From: 66-474 sp044464225
GTDB taxonomy: Bacteria > Pseudomonadota > Gammaproteobacteria > Xanthomonadales > Rhodanobacteraceae
NCBI GenBank assembly: GCA_044464225.1
Contig: JBIQLN010000015.1
Span: 1-64,000, forward strand
Direction: 5' to 3'
DNA: 64,000 nt
The notes beneath the pieces are model-generated. The model searched no databases. It saw only the letters and a list, made by a program, of their open reading frames with translations, and had not been told where the DNA came from. Of the stretch, positions 1 through 8,217 are shown one piece after another; within the stretch, counting starts at the first letter, position 1, and every line of letters starts with the position of its first letter. The translations under genes and the position numbers were made by a program.

Positions 1-263
1 TCGACATCACCAACGGCAAGTTCGTGTTCAGCGCCAACGAGGCCTACCTGATCGAACACGGCAAGATCACGCGGCCGGTGAAGGGCGCGACGTTGATCGG
101 CTCCGGCCCCGACGTGCTGACGCGCGTGGCGATGCTCGGCAATGACCTGAAGCTCGACGAAGGCGTCGGCGTGTGCGGCAAGGAAGGCCAGAGCGTGCCG
201 GTGGGCGTCGGCATGCCGACGACGAAAATCACCGCGATGACGGTGGGCGGAACGTCCGCGTGA
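1..263 (+). CDS. tldD: TldD metalloprotease subunit, C-terminal part (5' end outside window)
   Basis: This is the last ~87 residues of TldD, one half of the TldD/TldE(PmbA) cytosolic metalloprotease that degrades unfolded peptides and processes modified peptides such as microcin precursors. The tail has the diagnostic GKEGQSVPVGVGMPT stretch and ends close to VGGT, as TldD does in E. coli. The frame is already open at base 1, so the start lies upstream of the window. The partner gene pmbA follows about 630 bases downstream on the same strand, with yjgA between them on the other strand. Identification is secure; nothing can be said about the N-terminal half with the metal-binding HExxxH site. 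Confidence 0.93.
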   Translation, partial: DITNGKFVFSANEAYLIEHGKITRPVKGATLIGSGPDVLTRVAMLGNDLKLDEGVGVCGKEGQSVPVGVGMPTTKITAMTVGGTSA

Positions 264-310
264 CCGTTTCGGCATCGCCCGTGGGAGTGCGCCTGCGCGC
301 GATGGATCTC

Positions 311-352
311 GCTTGGCTCGCGACCACGGTCGCCAGCAGGCTGGCTCCTACA
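311..352. repeat. REP-like intergenic repeat after tldD
   Basis: On the minus strand this reads as a unit beginning TTGTAGGAGCCAGCCTGCTG and continuing GCGACCGTGGTCGCG. It contains two small inverted repeats (CAGC/GCTG and CGACC/GGTCG). Units starting TGTAGGAGC are widespread intergenic palindromes in Pseudomonas and Xanthomonadales. It sits between the convergent ends of tldD and yjgA and touches the yjgA stop codon. Only one copy of this type was noticed in the window. Confidence 0.6.
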
Positions 353-866
353 AGGGTTCGAGATCGCGAAGCAGGCGGAACAGTTCGCGCTGCGCACGCG
401 GCGGCTTGGCCGTGTCGCGTTCCCGTCGGGCCTGGCGAATCAGCGAACGCAGGTGCTGATGGTCGACGCCGGGATGTTCGGTGATGAACGACGTGAGCGC
501 CGCGCCGCCGTTGTCGCCGAGCAGGGCTTCGCGCAACGCTTCGGTCCGGTGCAGGCTGGCGGCTTCGCGGGCATGGGCGGTGCGATCGCGGGCCAGTGCC
601 GCGTGGGCAGGTGCGAAGTCTTCCTCGTCGTGGGCGCGCATCAGCTTGGCGAGGTGCGCGAGCTGGCGCTTGTGGGCGATGTGCGACGGTGTGCGTTGCA
701 CTTCGGCGAGTTCGTCGCGGACGTCCTCGGGCAGCTCCAGCTTGTCGAGGCGCGCCGGTGGCAACTCCGACAATTGCCTGGCGAATGCCAGCACGTCCAG
801 CGCTTCGCGGCGGCGTGCGCTGCGGCTGGAGCGTTCGTCGGCGGCGTCTTCTTCGAAGCGGGGCAT
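348..866 (-). CDS. yjgA: YjgA/DarP family ribosome-associated protein (DUF615)
   Basis: A 172-residue, highly charged, helical protein matching the YjgA (DarP) family, which associates with late 50S ribosomal precursors. The N-terminal half contains the family's RREALDVLAFARQLSEL and ELPEDVRDELAEVQR stretches; the C-terminal half has FITEHPGVDHQHLRSLIRQA. Length is close to the usual 170-185 residues. It is divergent from pmbA with only 29 bases between the starts, an arrangement conserved in many gammaproteobacteria, so the two probably share a compact bidirectional promoter region. No membrane segment or signal peptide is present. Confidence 0.92.
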   Translation of the reverse strand: MPRFEEDAADERSSRSARRREALDVLAFARQLSELPPARLDKLELPEDVRDELAEVQRTPSHIAHKRQLAHLAKLMRAHDEEDFAPAHAALARDRTAHAREAASLHRTEALREALLGDNGGAALTSFITEHPGVDHQHLRSLIRQARRERDTAKPPRAQRELFRLLRDLEPL

Positions 867-895
867 GGTCGAAAAGGTTTGAACGGGAAACGAAA

Positions 896-2263
896 GTGAA
901 CACGAACATTGTGACAGCCGAAGCCGCCAGCGCGGAACTGGATCATCTCGCCGAGCTCTCGGAAGACGTGATCCGGCGCGCGCGCGCCGCCGGCGCTTCG
1001 CAGGCGGAAATATCGGCCAGTGTCAGCAGCGGGCTTTCGGTAAACGTGCGCATGGGCGAGGTCGAAACCGTCGAGCGCACCCGCGATCGTGGTTTCGGGC
1101 TGACCGTGTACTTCGGCCAGCGCAAGGGCAGCGCTTCCACCGCCGACCTCAAACCCGAGTCGATCGAGGCGACGCTGGGGCAGGCGTGCGCGATCGCGCG
1201 CTACACCGAACCCGATCCTTGCGCCGGCCTTGCCGATGCGGCGTTGATGCAGACGTCCTTTCCCGATCTCGACCTCTGGCACCCGTGGCAACTGGACGTG
1301 GATCGCGCGATCGAGATCGGCCGCGAAGTCGAAGCGGCCGGTCGCGACCACGCCGCGGTGACCAATTCCGAAGGCGCGAGTGTCCAGTGCGGCGATGCAT
1401 TGGGGGTGTATGCGAACTCGCATGGATTCCTGGGCCGCGAGCGCGGCACCCACCATTCGATTTCCTGTTCGCTGATCGCCGGCACGGGCGGCGCGATGCA
1501 GCGCGACGGCTGGTACGAGTACGTGCGCGACGCGGCGGATTTTCCGTCGTTCGATTCGATCGGCCGCAAGGCGGGCGAGCGTGCCGCGGCGCGTCTCGGC
1601 GCCCGCCGGCTGTCGACCCGCGAGTGTCCGGTCATGTTCGCGCCGGAAGTCGCGCGTTCTTTGGTGGGGCACCTGGTTTCGGCGGTCAGCGGCGGTTCGC
1701 TGTATCGGCGCGCCAGCTTCCTGCTCGACCACGTCGGCAGGCAGGTGTTGCCATCGTTCGTGGGCGCCGTCGAACAGCCGTGGCTGCCACGCGGGCACGC
1801 GTCGTCGGCGTTCGATGCCGAGGGCGTGGCGACCCGCGAGTCGGCGCTGGTGCAGGACGGCGTGTTGCAGCGCTACGTGCTGGGCAGCTATTCAGCGCGC
1901 AAACTCGGATTGACGACCACCGGCAACGCGGGCGGCGTGCACAACCTCGCGGTCGCGGCCGGCTCCGTCGACGGCGAAGCGGCGGACTTCCGCGGGATGC
2001 TGCGCCGAATGGGCACCGGCCTGTTGGTCACCGAACTGATCGGGCAGGGCGTATCGATCATCACCGGCGATTATTCGCGCGGCGCAGCGGGTTTCTGGAT
2101 CGAGAACGGGGAAATCGCGTACCCGGTGCAGGAAATCACCATCGCCGGCAACCTCCGCGACATGTTCATGGATGTGCAGGCGATCGGCACCGATGTCGAT
2201 CCGCGCTCGTCGATCCTTGTCGGGTCAACGCTAGTCGCGAAGATGACCGTCGCGGGCGAGTAG
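896..2263 (+). CDS. pmbA: PmbA/TldE metalloprotease partner subunit
   Basis: A 455-residue TldE (PmbA) homologue, partner of TldD in the heterodimeric protease that trims short unfolded peptides and matures microcin-like peptides. I chose the GTG at 896, giving MNTNIVTAEAAS at the N-terminus, because the frame is open further upstream but there overlaps yjgA and has no similarity. The family's late signature SSILVGSTLVAKMTVAGE closes the protein, and the mid-region includes the PmbA-type SISCSLIAG and STRECPVMF segments. PmbA lacks the zinc-binding motif of TldD and acts as scaffold. Length agrees with E. coli TldE (450). Confidence 0.95.
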   Translation: MNTNIVTAEAASAELDHLAELSEDVIRRARAAGASQAEISASVSSGLSVNVRMGEVETVERTRDRGFGLTVYFGQRKGSASTADLKPESIEATLGQACAIARYTEPDPCAGLADAALMQTSFPDLDLWHPWQLDVDRAIEIGREVEAAGRDHAAVTNSEGASVQCGDALGVYANSHGFLGRERGTHHSISCSLIAGTGGAMQRDGWYEYVRDAADFPSFDSIGRKAGERAAARLGARRLSTRECPVMFAPEVARSLVGHLVSAVSGGSLYRRASFLLDHVGRQVLPSFVGAVEQPWLPRGHASSAFDAEGVATRESALVQDGVLQRYVLGSYSARKLGLTTTGNAGGVHNLAVAAGSVDGEAADFRGMLRRMGTGLLVTELIGQGVSIITGDYSRGAAGFWIENGEIAYPVQEITIAGNLRDMFMDVQAIGTDVDPRSSILVGSTLVAKMTVAGE

Positions 2264-2435
2264 TTTTGCCTGGTTGCGGACGCCTGGGGGGGCGGGTCGT
2301 CCGACTGTCGGTCGACGCACATTCCGAGCCGGCTCGGAGGACGCGGGTTCCCGGGGGCGCACCGGGCGGGGCTTCCCGCAAAACCTGCTTGCGCGCAGGC
2401 GCACGACAGCCTGATTTTCCGTCCCAAAACAATGC

Positions 2436-2464
2436 TTGACACGCGGAGTGCAAGCGACGACAGT
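2436..2464 (+). promoter_or_regulatory. Candidate sigma-70 promoter for the DUF4870 gene
   Basis: A perfect -35 hexamer TTGACA at 2436-2441 is followed after 17 bases by GACAGT (2459-2464), which matches three of six positions of the -10 consensus. The predicted start lies around 2471, about 36 bases before the ATG at 2507. No other hexamer pair in the 243-base gap after pmbA looks better. This is a sequence match only. Confidence 0.5.
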
Positions 2465-2506
2465 CTTGTCGCGGCCCGTCCATCACTGCTTTGAGGGAGG
2501 TTGGCG

Positions 2507-2944
2507 ATGAGCGTTCCACCGGAATCCGTGACACCCCCGGCGTCTGCCGGCACACCACCCCCTGCGGGCGTTCCTTCCGCGGAAGAACGTCAGTGGGCCA
2601 TGTTCGCGCACCTGTCGGCGCTGCTCGGCGCCTTCGTCACCGGCTGGATCGGAGGTTGGGGCTGGTTCCTCGGGCCACTGATCATCTGGCTGGTGAAGAA
2701 GGACACCATGCCGTTCGTGAATGACCAGGCCAAGGAAGCATTGAATTTCAACATCACGATTGCGATCGTTTTCGTGATCCTGACGATCCTCGGGTTCGCC
2801 ACACTGGGTGTCGGCTTCTTCATCGCGCTGCCGCTGATGATCATCATCGGCATCGCGGCGCTGGTGTTCATCATCCTCGCCGCGATCAAGGCCAACGAAG
2901 GTGTGACCTATCGTTATCCGTTCGCGCTTCGGCTGATCAAGTGA
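2507..2944 (+). CDS. DUF4870 (Tic20-like) small inner-membrane protein
   Basis: A 145-residue membrane protein of the DUF4870 family. The N-terminal ~25 residues are Pro/Ala-rich and cytosolic. They are followed by EERQWAMFAHLSALLGA, one helix around residues 32-57, the family motif FVNDQAKEALNFN, and two further hydrophobic segments that include LTILGFATLGVGFFIALPLM. The ATG at 2507 is preferred to the in-frame TTG at 2501 because GGGAGG (2495-2500) lies six bases before it. The role of the family is not established. The gene stands alone, with its own candidate promoter and a strong terminator at 3061. Confidence 0.85.
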   Translation: MSVPPESVTPPASAGTPPPAGVPSAEERQWAMFAHLSALLGAFVTGWIGGWGWFLGPLIIWLVKKDTMPFVNDQAKEALNFNITIAIVFVILTILGFATLGVGFFIALPLMIIIGIAALVFIILAAIKANEGVTYRYPFALRLIK

Positions 2945-3060
2945 GTGCTGGATGCACTCATCCCGTGCGGCACAGGGATGCGACGACACCGGATCCAGTG
3001 CTGGATGGACGCATTCATTCCGCGCTGCCCATAGGTGGGCGCTGAAACGGGATCCATGAT

Positions 3061-3091
3061 CGGGCGCGCCGGTTGCCGGCGCGCCCGTTTT
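3061..3091 (+). terminator. Rho-independent terminator after the DUF4870 gene
   Basis: A perfect 12-bp stem, CGGGCGCGCCGG (3061-3072) with CCGGCGCGCCCG (3076-3087), has a 3-base loop (TTG) and is followed by TTTT. The T-run is on the + strand only, so it ends transcription from the DUF4870 gene; xseB converges from the other side. Confidence 0.85.
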
Positions 3092-3094
3092 GCG

Positions 3095-3367
3095 TCAGGT
3101 TTCTTCCGGCGGTTCGAACGGCCGCGCCGACTCGGGACGGCCGGGGTCGAGCAGCAGCTTGACGCGGGCCTCGGTCTGTTCGAGCGCCGACTGGCAGCTG
3201 CGAAAGAGCGCGATGCCGCGTTCGAACGAACGAAGCGATTCGTCCAGGCTCAACTCGTCGCCCTCCATCTTCGCGACCAGTTGTTCCAGTTCATCGAGTG
3301 ACCGCTCGAACTGCGCGACGGGCGAGGCATCCGCTGCGGGCGCTTCGGGGTTGGCGGATTTCGGCAT
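3095..3367 (-). CDS. xseB: Exodeoxyribonuclease VII small subunit
   Basis: A 90-residue XseB. The core matches the family: FERSLDELEQLVAKMEGDEL, then LSLDESLRSFERGIALFR and a Leu/Gln-rich helix (ALEQTEARVKLLL). The small subunit binds XseA in the exonuclease VII complex, which degrades single-stranded DNA. Length is normal (about 80-90 residues). In many Xanthomonadales xseB heads a run into ispA and dxs, but here the downstream neighbour on the minus side is the terminator and DUF4870 gene, and xseA is not in the window. Confidence 0.93.
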   Translation of the reverse strand: MPKSANPEAPAADASPVAQFERSLDELEQLVAKMEGDELSLDESLRSFERGIALFRSCQSALEQTEARVKLLLDPGRPESARPFEPPEET

Positions 3368-3527
3368 GCGGGCAAACTAGCGCAGCCGGCGGGGCGAATC
3401 AATCGCCGGTCGGCCGTGCTTGCAAGTTTCGGGCGGGTCGATGAAAATTGCCGGCTCGCTATGGTGGTGGTTCGGCGAGCGCCTGCGCGATGCCGGTGGC
3501 ATGGTTGCTTGCACGAAGATTTCAGTG

Positions 3528-3604
3528 GTGGATGTAGCTCAGCTGGTTAGAGTCCCGGATTGTGATTCCGGTTGTCGTGGGTTCGAATCCCATCATCCAC
3601 CCCA
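3528..3604 (+). tRNA. tRNA-His (GTG anticodon)
   Basis: The acceptor GTGGATG pairs with CATCCAC. The D-arm reads AGCTCAGCTGGTTAGAGT, the anticodon loop is TTGTGAT with GTG, and the T-arm is GTGGGTTCGAATCCCAT. CCA is encoded (3602-3604). The base at 3527 is G and position 73 is C, which supplies the extra G-1:C73 pair typical of tRNA-His. Confidence 0.97.
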
Positions 3605-3610
3605 TTTTTG

Positions 3611-3616
3611 TACAAT
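3611..3616 (+). promoter_or_regulatory. Possible -10 box between tRNA-His and tRNA-Lys
   Basis: TACAAT (five of six consensus bases) lies 12 bases before the first base of tRNA-Lys and is followed by a GC-rich discriminator (GCGGGG), as in stringently controlled tRNA promoters. No convincing -35 hexamer is seen, because the expected place falls inside the 3' end of tRNA-His. The tRNAs may simply be co-transcribed. Confidence 0.35.
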
Positions 3617-3627
3617 GCGGGGTTTGC

Positions 3628-3703
3628 GGGCCGTTAGCTCAGTTGGTAGAGCAGGAGACTCTTAATCTCTTGGTCCTAGGTTCGAGTCCTAGACGGCCCA
3701 CCA
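3628..3703 (+). tRNA. tRNA-Lys (CTT anticodon)
   Basis: A 76-base cloverleaf. The acceptor GGGCCGT pairs with ACGGCCC; the D-arm is AGCTCAGTTGGTAGAGC. The anticodon stem GGAGA/TCTCT encloses loop CTCTTAA with anticodon CTT. The T-arm is CCTAGGTTCGAGTCCTAG, and CCA is encoded at 3701-3703. It reads AAG codons. It lies 23 bases after tRNA-His. Confidence 0.97.
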
Positions 3704-3796
3704 TTTTGATCCAGGTTTGCCCCTCACCCTTGCATCGCCCGCCTGCGGAAAGGGGCGATCATCTCGCCCGGCGCGATATGATCCCGATCGGGCCGG

Positions 3797-3883
3797 GCGA
3801 AAGTGGCGGAACTGGTAGACGCGCTGGATTTAGGTTCCAGTGGGTTAACCCCCGTGCGGGTTCGAGTCCCGCCTTTCGCACCA
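3797..3883 (+). tRNA. tRNA-Leu (TAG anticodon)
   Basis: An 87-base class II tRNA with a long variable arm (TGGGTTAACCCCCGT region). The acceptor GCGAAAG pairs with CTTTCGC. The anticodon stem CTGGA/TCCAG encloses loop TTTAGGT with anticodon TAG, reading CUA and CUN. CCA is encoded at 3881-3883. A TATGAT (3777-3782, five of six -10 bases) lies 14 bases upstream, so it may have its own promoter. The tig gene follows. Confidence 0.97.
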
Positions 3884-4050
3884 GGAAGTACATCTTTGCC
3901 AGGAAAGGCAAGCATCAAGGCAGCCGCGAAAGCATCTTGATGCGGTGGGCGGCAAGATAGGCTTGCGGAAAGCTGCCGATGTCCACGGATGGCGCCTGAG
4001 GGCATGATCGGCACGAACACGCAACATCGTACTGAACATCAGGAGCTGCA

Positions 4051-5358
4051 ATGCAAGTGTCCCTGGAAAACGTCGGCAAGCTCGAGCGCAGGCTGACGGT
4101 CAAGTTCCCGGCCGAACAGTTCGAGTCGAAGGTGCGCCAGCGCATCAGCGAACTCGGGCGCAACGTGCGGCTTAAGGGTTTCCGCCCCGGCAAGGTGCCG
4201 ACCAAGGTCATCGAGCAGCGCTTCGGAGAACAGGTACGCGGTGAGGCGCTTTCCGACCTGATCGGCAGCACCTTCCGCGAAGCGGTGCAGCAGCAGAACC
4301 TGCAGCCGGTCGCCAACCCGAGCATCGACACCGACGGCAAGCCGCAGGACGGTGAAATCGCCTACACCGCGACTTTCGAAGTGATGCCGGAGCTGCCGAC
4401 CGTGGACGTGGCGATCCTGAAGATCGATCGTCCCAAGGCCGAAGTGGGCGAAGCCGATGTCGACCGGATGATCGAAACCCTGCAGGTGCAGCGCCGGGTG
4501 TTCGAAAAGGTCGACCGCGCCGCGGCCGAAGGCGACATGGTGATCGTGGATTACACCGCCAAGACCGACGATTTCCGCCATCCGGCCGAGGGCCGCGAGC
4601 GCGCCGCCACCGTGCTGGGCGGCAATACCGCGCTGGCGGCGTTCGATGGGGCGTTGCGGGGTCATACGGCGGGCGAGGAACTGTCGTTCGACGCCGAGTT
4701 TCCGCCGACCTTTCCGATCCCCCAGCTCGCGGCCAGGCAGGCCCGGGTCGAGCTGAAGATCGGCGAGGTGCAGGAACCGAAAACCCCGGCGGTGGACGAG
4801 GCGTTCATCCGCAACTTCGGGATTGCCGACGGCAACGTCGACACCTTCCGCAAGGAAGTGCGTGCCAACCTCGAGCGCGAGCTGGACAATGCCCTGCGGG
4901 CGCGCCTGCGCAATGAGGTGGGGGCCAAGTTGGCCGCCACCTACGCCGACGTGGATGTGCCGAGGGTGCTGGAAAACGCCGAGGCGGAATCGCTGGTGCG
5001 CTCGGCCATGCCGAATCTTTCCGGTGAGCAGCCGCTGCCGGCGGCCGCCCTGGAGGCCGCACAGCCGATCGCCCATCAGCGCGTGATCGCGGGCCTGCTG
5101 CTTCGTCAGATCGCCCAGAGCAACAACCTTCGGGTGGACAATCGCAAGGTGACCGAGCGGATCGCCAAGATCGCATCCACCTACGAGGAACCCGAGCAGG
5201 TCATTGAACTCTATCGAAGCAACCCCCAGATGATGGACAACGTTCGCACCGCCGTCCTCGAGGACCAGGTTTCCGAATGGGTGGCCGATCATGCGGACAC
5301 CACCGAGGTCTCCCTGAGCTTCGACGAGGTGATGCACCCGCAGAACAACGCGGGCTGA
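4051..5358 (+). CDS. tig: Trigger factor chaperone / peptidyl-prolyl isomerase
   Basis: A 435-residue trigger factor, the ribosome-bound chaperone that meets nascent chains at the exit tunnel. The N-terminal ribosome-binding domain carries the signature loop KGFRPGKVPTKVIEQRFG (about residues 45-62), equivalent to the GFRxGKxP motif that docks on ribosomal protein L23. The FKBP-like PPIase domain follows (about 155-235, beginning GDMVIVDYTAKTDD), then the long helical C-terminal domain. Start at ATG 4051 is supported by CAGGAG just upstream. It heads the conserved tig-clpP-clpX block, 25 bases before clpP. Confidence 0.98.
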   Translation: MQVSLENVGKLERRLTVKFPAEQFESKVRQRISELGRNVRLKGFRPGKVPTKVIEQRFGEQVRGEALSDLIGSTFREAVQQQNLQPVANPSIDTDGKPQDGEIAYTATFEVMPELPTVDVAILKIDRPKAEVGEADVDRMIETLQVQRRVFEKVDRAAAEGDMVIVDYTAKTDDFRHPAEGRERAATVLGGNTALAAFDGALRGHTAGEELSFDAEFPPTFPIPQLAARQARVELKIGEVQEPKTPAVDEAFIRNFGIADGNVDTFRKEVRANLERELDNALRARLRNEVGAKLAATYADVDVPRVLENAEAESLVRSAMPNLSGEQPLPAAALEAAQPIAHQRVIAGLLLRQIAQSNNLRVDNRKVTERIAKIASTYEEPEQVIELYRSNPQMMDNVRTAVLEDQVSEWVADHADTTEVSLSFDEVMHPQNNAG

Positions 5359-5383
5359 CCGCATCCGTCCACCGGAGAATTCC

Positions 5384-6019
5384 ATGCAGCAGCAATCCCA
5401 GCAAGCCAAGGCGCTGAACCTGGTCCCGATCGTGGTAGAGCAGACCGCGCGCGGGGAGCGCTCGTTCGACATCTATTCGCGGCTGCTGAAGGAACGCATC
5501 ATCTTCCTGGTCGGCCCGATCGACGACAACGTCGCCAACCTGGTCGTGGCGCAGATGCTGTTCCTGGAATCGGAAAACCCCGAGAAGGACATCCAGTTCT
5601 ACATCAACAGCCCGGGCGGCGTGGTGTCTTCGGGCCTGGCCATCTACGACACCATGCAGTTCATCAAGCCGGACGTCAGCACCATGTGCGTGGGGCAGGC
5701 GTCCAGCGCCGCCTCGCTGTTGCTGATGGCGGGTACCAAAGGCAAGCGGTACGCGCTGCCGAACTCGCGGATCATGATCCACCAGCCCTCCGGCGGTGCC
5801 CAGGGCCAGGCCACTGACATCGAAATCCACGCCCGCGAAATCCTCTACCTGCGCGGACGTCTCAACGAGATCTATGCCAAGCACACCGGCAAGACCGTCG
5901 AGGAAATCGCCCGCGACATGGAGCGCGACCGCTACATGAGCGCCACCGAGGCGAAGGATTACGGGTTGATCGACGCGATGTTCGAGCGCCGCCCCGACGA
6001 GTCGGTGAAGTCGGCCTGA
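5384..6019 (+). CDS. clpP: ATP-dependent Clp protease proteolytic subunit
   Basis: A 211-residue ClpP serine peptidase, which forms the double-ring chamber fed by ClpX. By my count the catalytic serine is Ser108 in GQASSAASLLLMAG and the histidine is His133 in RIMIHQPSGG. The N-terminal pro-region is short, as usual, and mature-enzyme segments such as RIIFLVGPIDD and YINSPGGVV are intact. A good ribosome site (GGAGA) precedes ATG 5384. It follows tig by 25 bases and precedes clpX by 151 bases; that gap holds a TATGCT (6106-6111) that could be part of a separate clpX promoter. Confidence 0.98.
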   Translation: MQQQSQQAKALNLVPIVVEQTARGERSFDIYSRLLKERIIFLVGPIDDNVANLVVAQMLFLESENPEKDIQFYINSPGGVVSSGLAIYDTMQFIKPDVSTMCVGQASSAASLLLMAGTKGKRYALPNSRIMIHQPSGGAQGQATDIEIHAREILYLRGRLNEIYAKHTGKTVEEIARDMERDRYMSATEAKDYGLIDAMFERRPDESVKSA

Positions 6020-6170
6020 GACATCGGTCGCAACTTCGCGATTTTCCACTGATTCCAGCGTGTTTCTGAACGCGTCGTGGCGCTGGGCCAGGCGCCCGGC
6101 TGTGTTATGCTGCAGTCGGAATCCGGGTATTTCCCATGACGCATCGCAAGACTGATCGACGGAGCACGAG

Positions 6171-7463
6171 ATGAGCGAGGACCGGCCCAGCCGCGGCAAC
6201 GAAGGCGGCAAGATCCTGTATTGCTCGTTCTGCGGCAAAAGCCAGCACGAGGTCCGCAAGCTGATCGCGGGCCCCAGCGTGTTCATTTGCGATGAATGCG
6301 TCGAGCTCTGCAACGACATCATCCGCGAGGAACTGGAAGAGAAGGCCGCGTCCGGCCGCACCCAGTTGCCCAAGCCGCGCGAGATCATGGATACGCTCGA
6401 TCAGTACGTGATCGGGCAGACCCGTGCCAAGAAGGCGCTGGCCGTCGCGGTGTACAACCACTACAAGCGGATGGAGTCGCGCGCCAAGAAGGACGACATC
6501 GAGCTCGCGAAGTCCAACATCCTGCTGATCGGTCCGACCGGTTGCGGCAAGACGCTGCTGGCGGAAACGCTGGCGCGCCTCCTGAACGTCCCGTTCACGA
6601 TCGCCGACGCGACCACCCTCACCGAGGCCGGTTACGTCGGTGAGGATGTCGAGAACATCATCCAGAAGCTGCTGCAGAAGTGCGACTACGACGTCGAGAA
6701 GGCGCAAACCGGCATCGTCTACATCGACGAGATCGACAAGATCTCGCGCAAGAGCGAAAACCCGTCGATCACCCGCGACGTGTCGGGCGAGGGCGTGCAG
6801 CAGGCGTTGCTGAAGCTCATCGAGGGCACGGTCGCGTCGGTGCCGCCGCAGGGCGGACGCAAGCATCCCCAGCAGGAGTTCCTGCAGGTCGACACCCGCA
6901 ACATCCTGTTCATCTGCGGCGGCGCGTTTTCGGGTCTCGACAAGGTGATCCAGCAGCGTTCCGAGACCACGGGCATCGGTTTTTCGGCCGAGATCCGCAG
7001 CAAGGAACGCAAGCAGAACGTCGGCACGCTTTTGGCGAATGTCGAACCGGAAGACCTGGTGAAGTACGGCCTGATCCCCGAATTCGTCGGGCGCCTGCCG
7101 GTGGTCGCCACGCTGGACGAGCTGGATGAAGACGCATTGGTGAAGATCCTCACCGAGCCGAAGAACGCGATCACCAAGCAGTTCAAGAAGATCTTCGACA
7201 TGGAGAATGTCGAGATCGAGTTCCGTCCGGATGCGCTGAACGCGATCGCCAAGCGCGCCATCAAGCGCAAGACCGGTGCGCGCGGATTGCGCACGATCCT
7301 CGAAAGCGTGCTGCTCGACACCATGTATGAGCTGCCGTCGCTGGAGCACGTCAGCAAGGTCGTGGTCGACGAAGCCGTGATCAACGGCCAGGCCGAACCC
7401 TACCTGATCTACCGCGGCAACCTGCAGCAGCAGCGTGCGGCGGGCGAGGGCGACGCCGCCTGA
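6171..7463 (+). CDS. clpX: ClpX, ATPase and substrate-specificity subunit of Clp protease
   Basis: A 430-residue ClpX unfoldase. The N-terminal zinc-binding domain has its four cysteines (CSFCGKSQ and CDECVELC, residues 14-41). The AAA+ domain has Walker A GPTGCGKT, Walker B IVYIDEID, and the sensor/RKH-type loops including SRKSENPSITRDVSGEGVQQ-like sequence. The C-terminal D2 small domain ends in a basic, Gln-rich tail. It delivers substrates to the ClpP encoded just upstream. In Xanthomonas and many relatives lon follows clpX; here the next gene is sufE on the opposite strand, after a repeat-rich gap. Confidence 0.98.
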   Translation: MSEDRPSRGNEGGKILYCSFCGKSQHEVRKLIAGPSVFICDECVELCNDIIREELEEKAASGRTQLPKPREIMDTLDQYVIGQTRAKKALAVAVYNHYKRMESRAKKDDIELAKSNILLIGPTGCGKTLLAETLARLLNVPFTIADATTLTEAGYVGEDVENIIQKLLQKCDYDVEKAQTGIVYIDEIDKISRKSENPSITRDVSGEGVQQALLKLIEGTVASVPPQGGRKHPQQEFLQVDTRNILFICGGAFSGLDKVIQQRSETTGIGFSAEIRSKERKQNVGTLLANVEPEDLVKYGLIPEFVGRLPVVATLDELDEDALVKILTEPKNAITKQFKKIFDMENVEIEFRPDALNAIAKRAIKRKTGARGLRTILESVLLDTMYELPSLEHVSKVVVDEAVINGQAEPYLIYRGNLQQQRAAGEGDAA

Positions 7464-7494
7464 TCGGCGGCGGGCCCAGCCTATCCATCGATAC

Positions 7495-7735
7495 CCACAC
7501 CTGTAGGTGGGCTGACGCCGGCTTCATCGGCGGAAGCCCAACGTTCGGTCGCGCAGGTTGGGCTTCGCGGATGGAGCTCGCTCAGCCCCACTCACAAAAG
7601 CCGCGCTGGTGCATACAAGGTTGGGTTGATCCGGACGAAGTCCGGAGAAGCTTAACGTAGCGCCGCCATCATGTCGGGCTTCACGATGAAAGTCGCTCAG
7701 CCAACCCGCAGAACCGATACGCCTGAAGCCGGGCA
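7495..7735. repeat. Cluster of palindromic intergenic repeat units between clpX and sufE
   Basis: The 272-base gap between convergent clpX and sufE holds several degenerate copies of a ~40-base unit built from GTTGGGCTGA/CTTC ... GAAGCCCAAC. Two units face each other: GAAGCCCAAC (7533-7542) pairs with GTTGGGCTTC (7557-7566), a 10-bp stem. Two further diverged units start near 7620 (GGTTGGGTTGATCC) and end near 7711 (GCTCAGCCAACCCGC). A related unit lies at 61,038-61,080. No coding frame or T-run is convincing here. Folded RNA could still help protect or end the clpX and sufE messages. Confidence 0.6.
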
Positions 7736-8173
7736 TCATTCCTGCGCCAACGCGTGCTCCGCATGGGCCTTGATGGTCTTCACCATGGCGGCGAGGCCGT
7801 TCGATCGCGTCGGCGACAGGTGTTTGCCCAGTCCGATGGCGTTGATGAACGACGGATCGGTGTCCAGGATCTCCCGTGCGCTGCGCCCGGAGTACACGCG
7901 CAGCAACAGCGCGATCAGCCCGGACACGATCGCGGAATCACTGGCCGCGCGCAGGTCCAGTTTGCCCGCGTCGCCGGCAACCACGATCCACACCTGCGAC
8001 TGGCAGCCATCGACCTTGTTCTCCGCGGTCATGTCTTCGCGCGCCAACGGGGGCAGCTTGCGGCCGAGATCGATCAGGTATTGGTAACGCCCGGTCCAGT
8101 CGTCGAAGAAATCGAATTCCTCGATGATTTCCTGTTGCGCATCTATGGCGGTGTTGACGGCGAGATCGTTCAT
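7736..8173 (-). CDS. sufE: SufE family cysteine desulfurase sulfur acceptor
   Basis: A 145-residue SufE-like protein that accepts persulfide sulfur from a cysteine desulfurase (SufS or CsdA) for Fe-S cluster assembly. The acceptor cysteine is Cys57 in ENKVDGCQSQVW, the family signature. N-terminal DDWTGRYQYLIDLGRKLP and C-terminal helices (LSPTRSNGLAAMV) also match. It is not beside other suf genes; the neighbour is cysS on the same strand, 45 bases upstream in the transcript direction, so the two could be co-transcribed. Whether it pairs with SufS or CsdA cannot be decided here. Confidence 0.94.
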   Translation of the reverse strand: MNDLAVNTAIDAQQEIIEEFDFFDDWTGRYQYLIDLGRKLPPLAREDMTAENKVDGCQSQVWIVVAGDAGKLDLRAASDSAIVSGLIALLLRVYSGRSAREILDTDPSFINAIGLGKHLSPTRSNGLAAMVKTIKAHAEHALAQE

Positions 8174-8217
8174 GGGGTGATTATCGCGCGGCGTGGCCGC
8201 GCTCGTCGAACGGTGGT

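Noticed and set aside
4039..5472. A 477-codon open frame antisense to tig and clpP
   Set aside because: Covers two conserved genes on the other strand and shows no protein-like motif.
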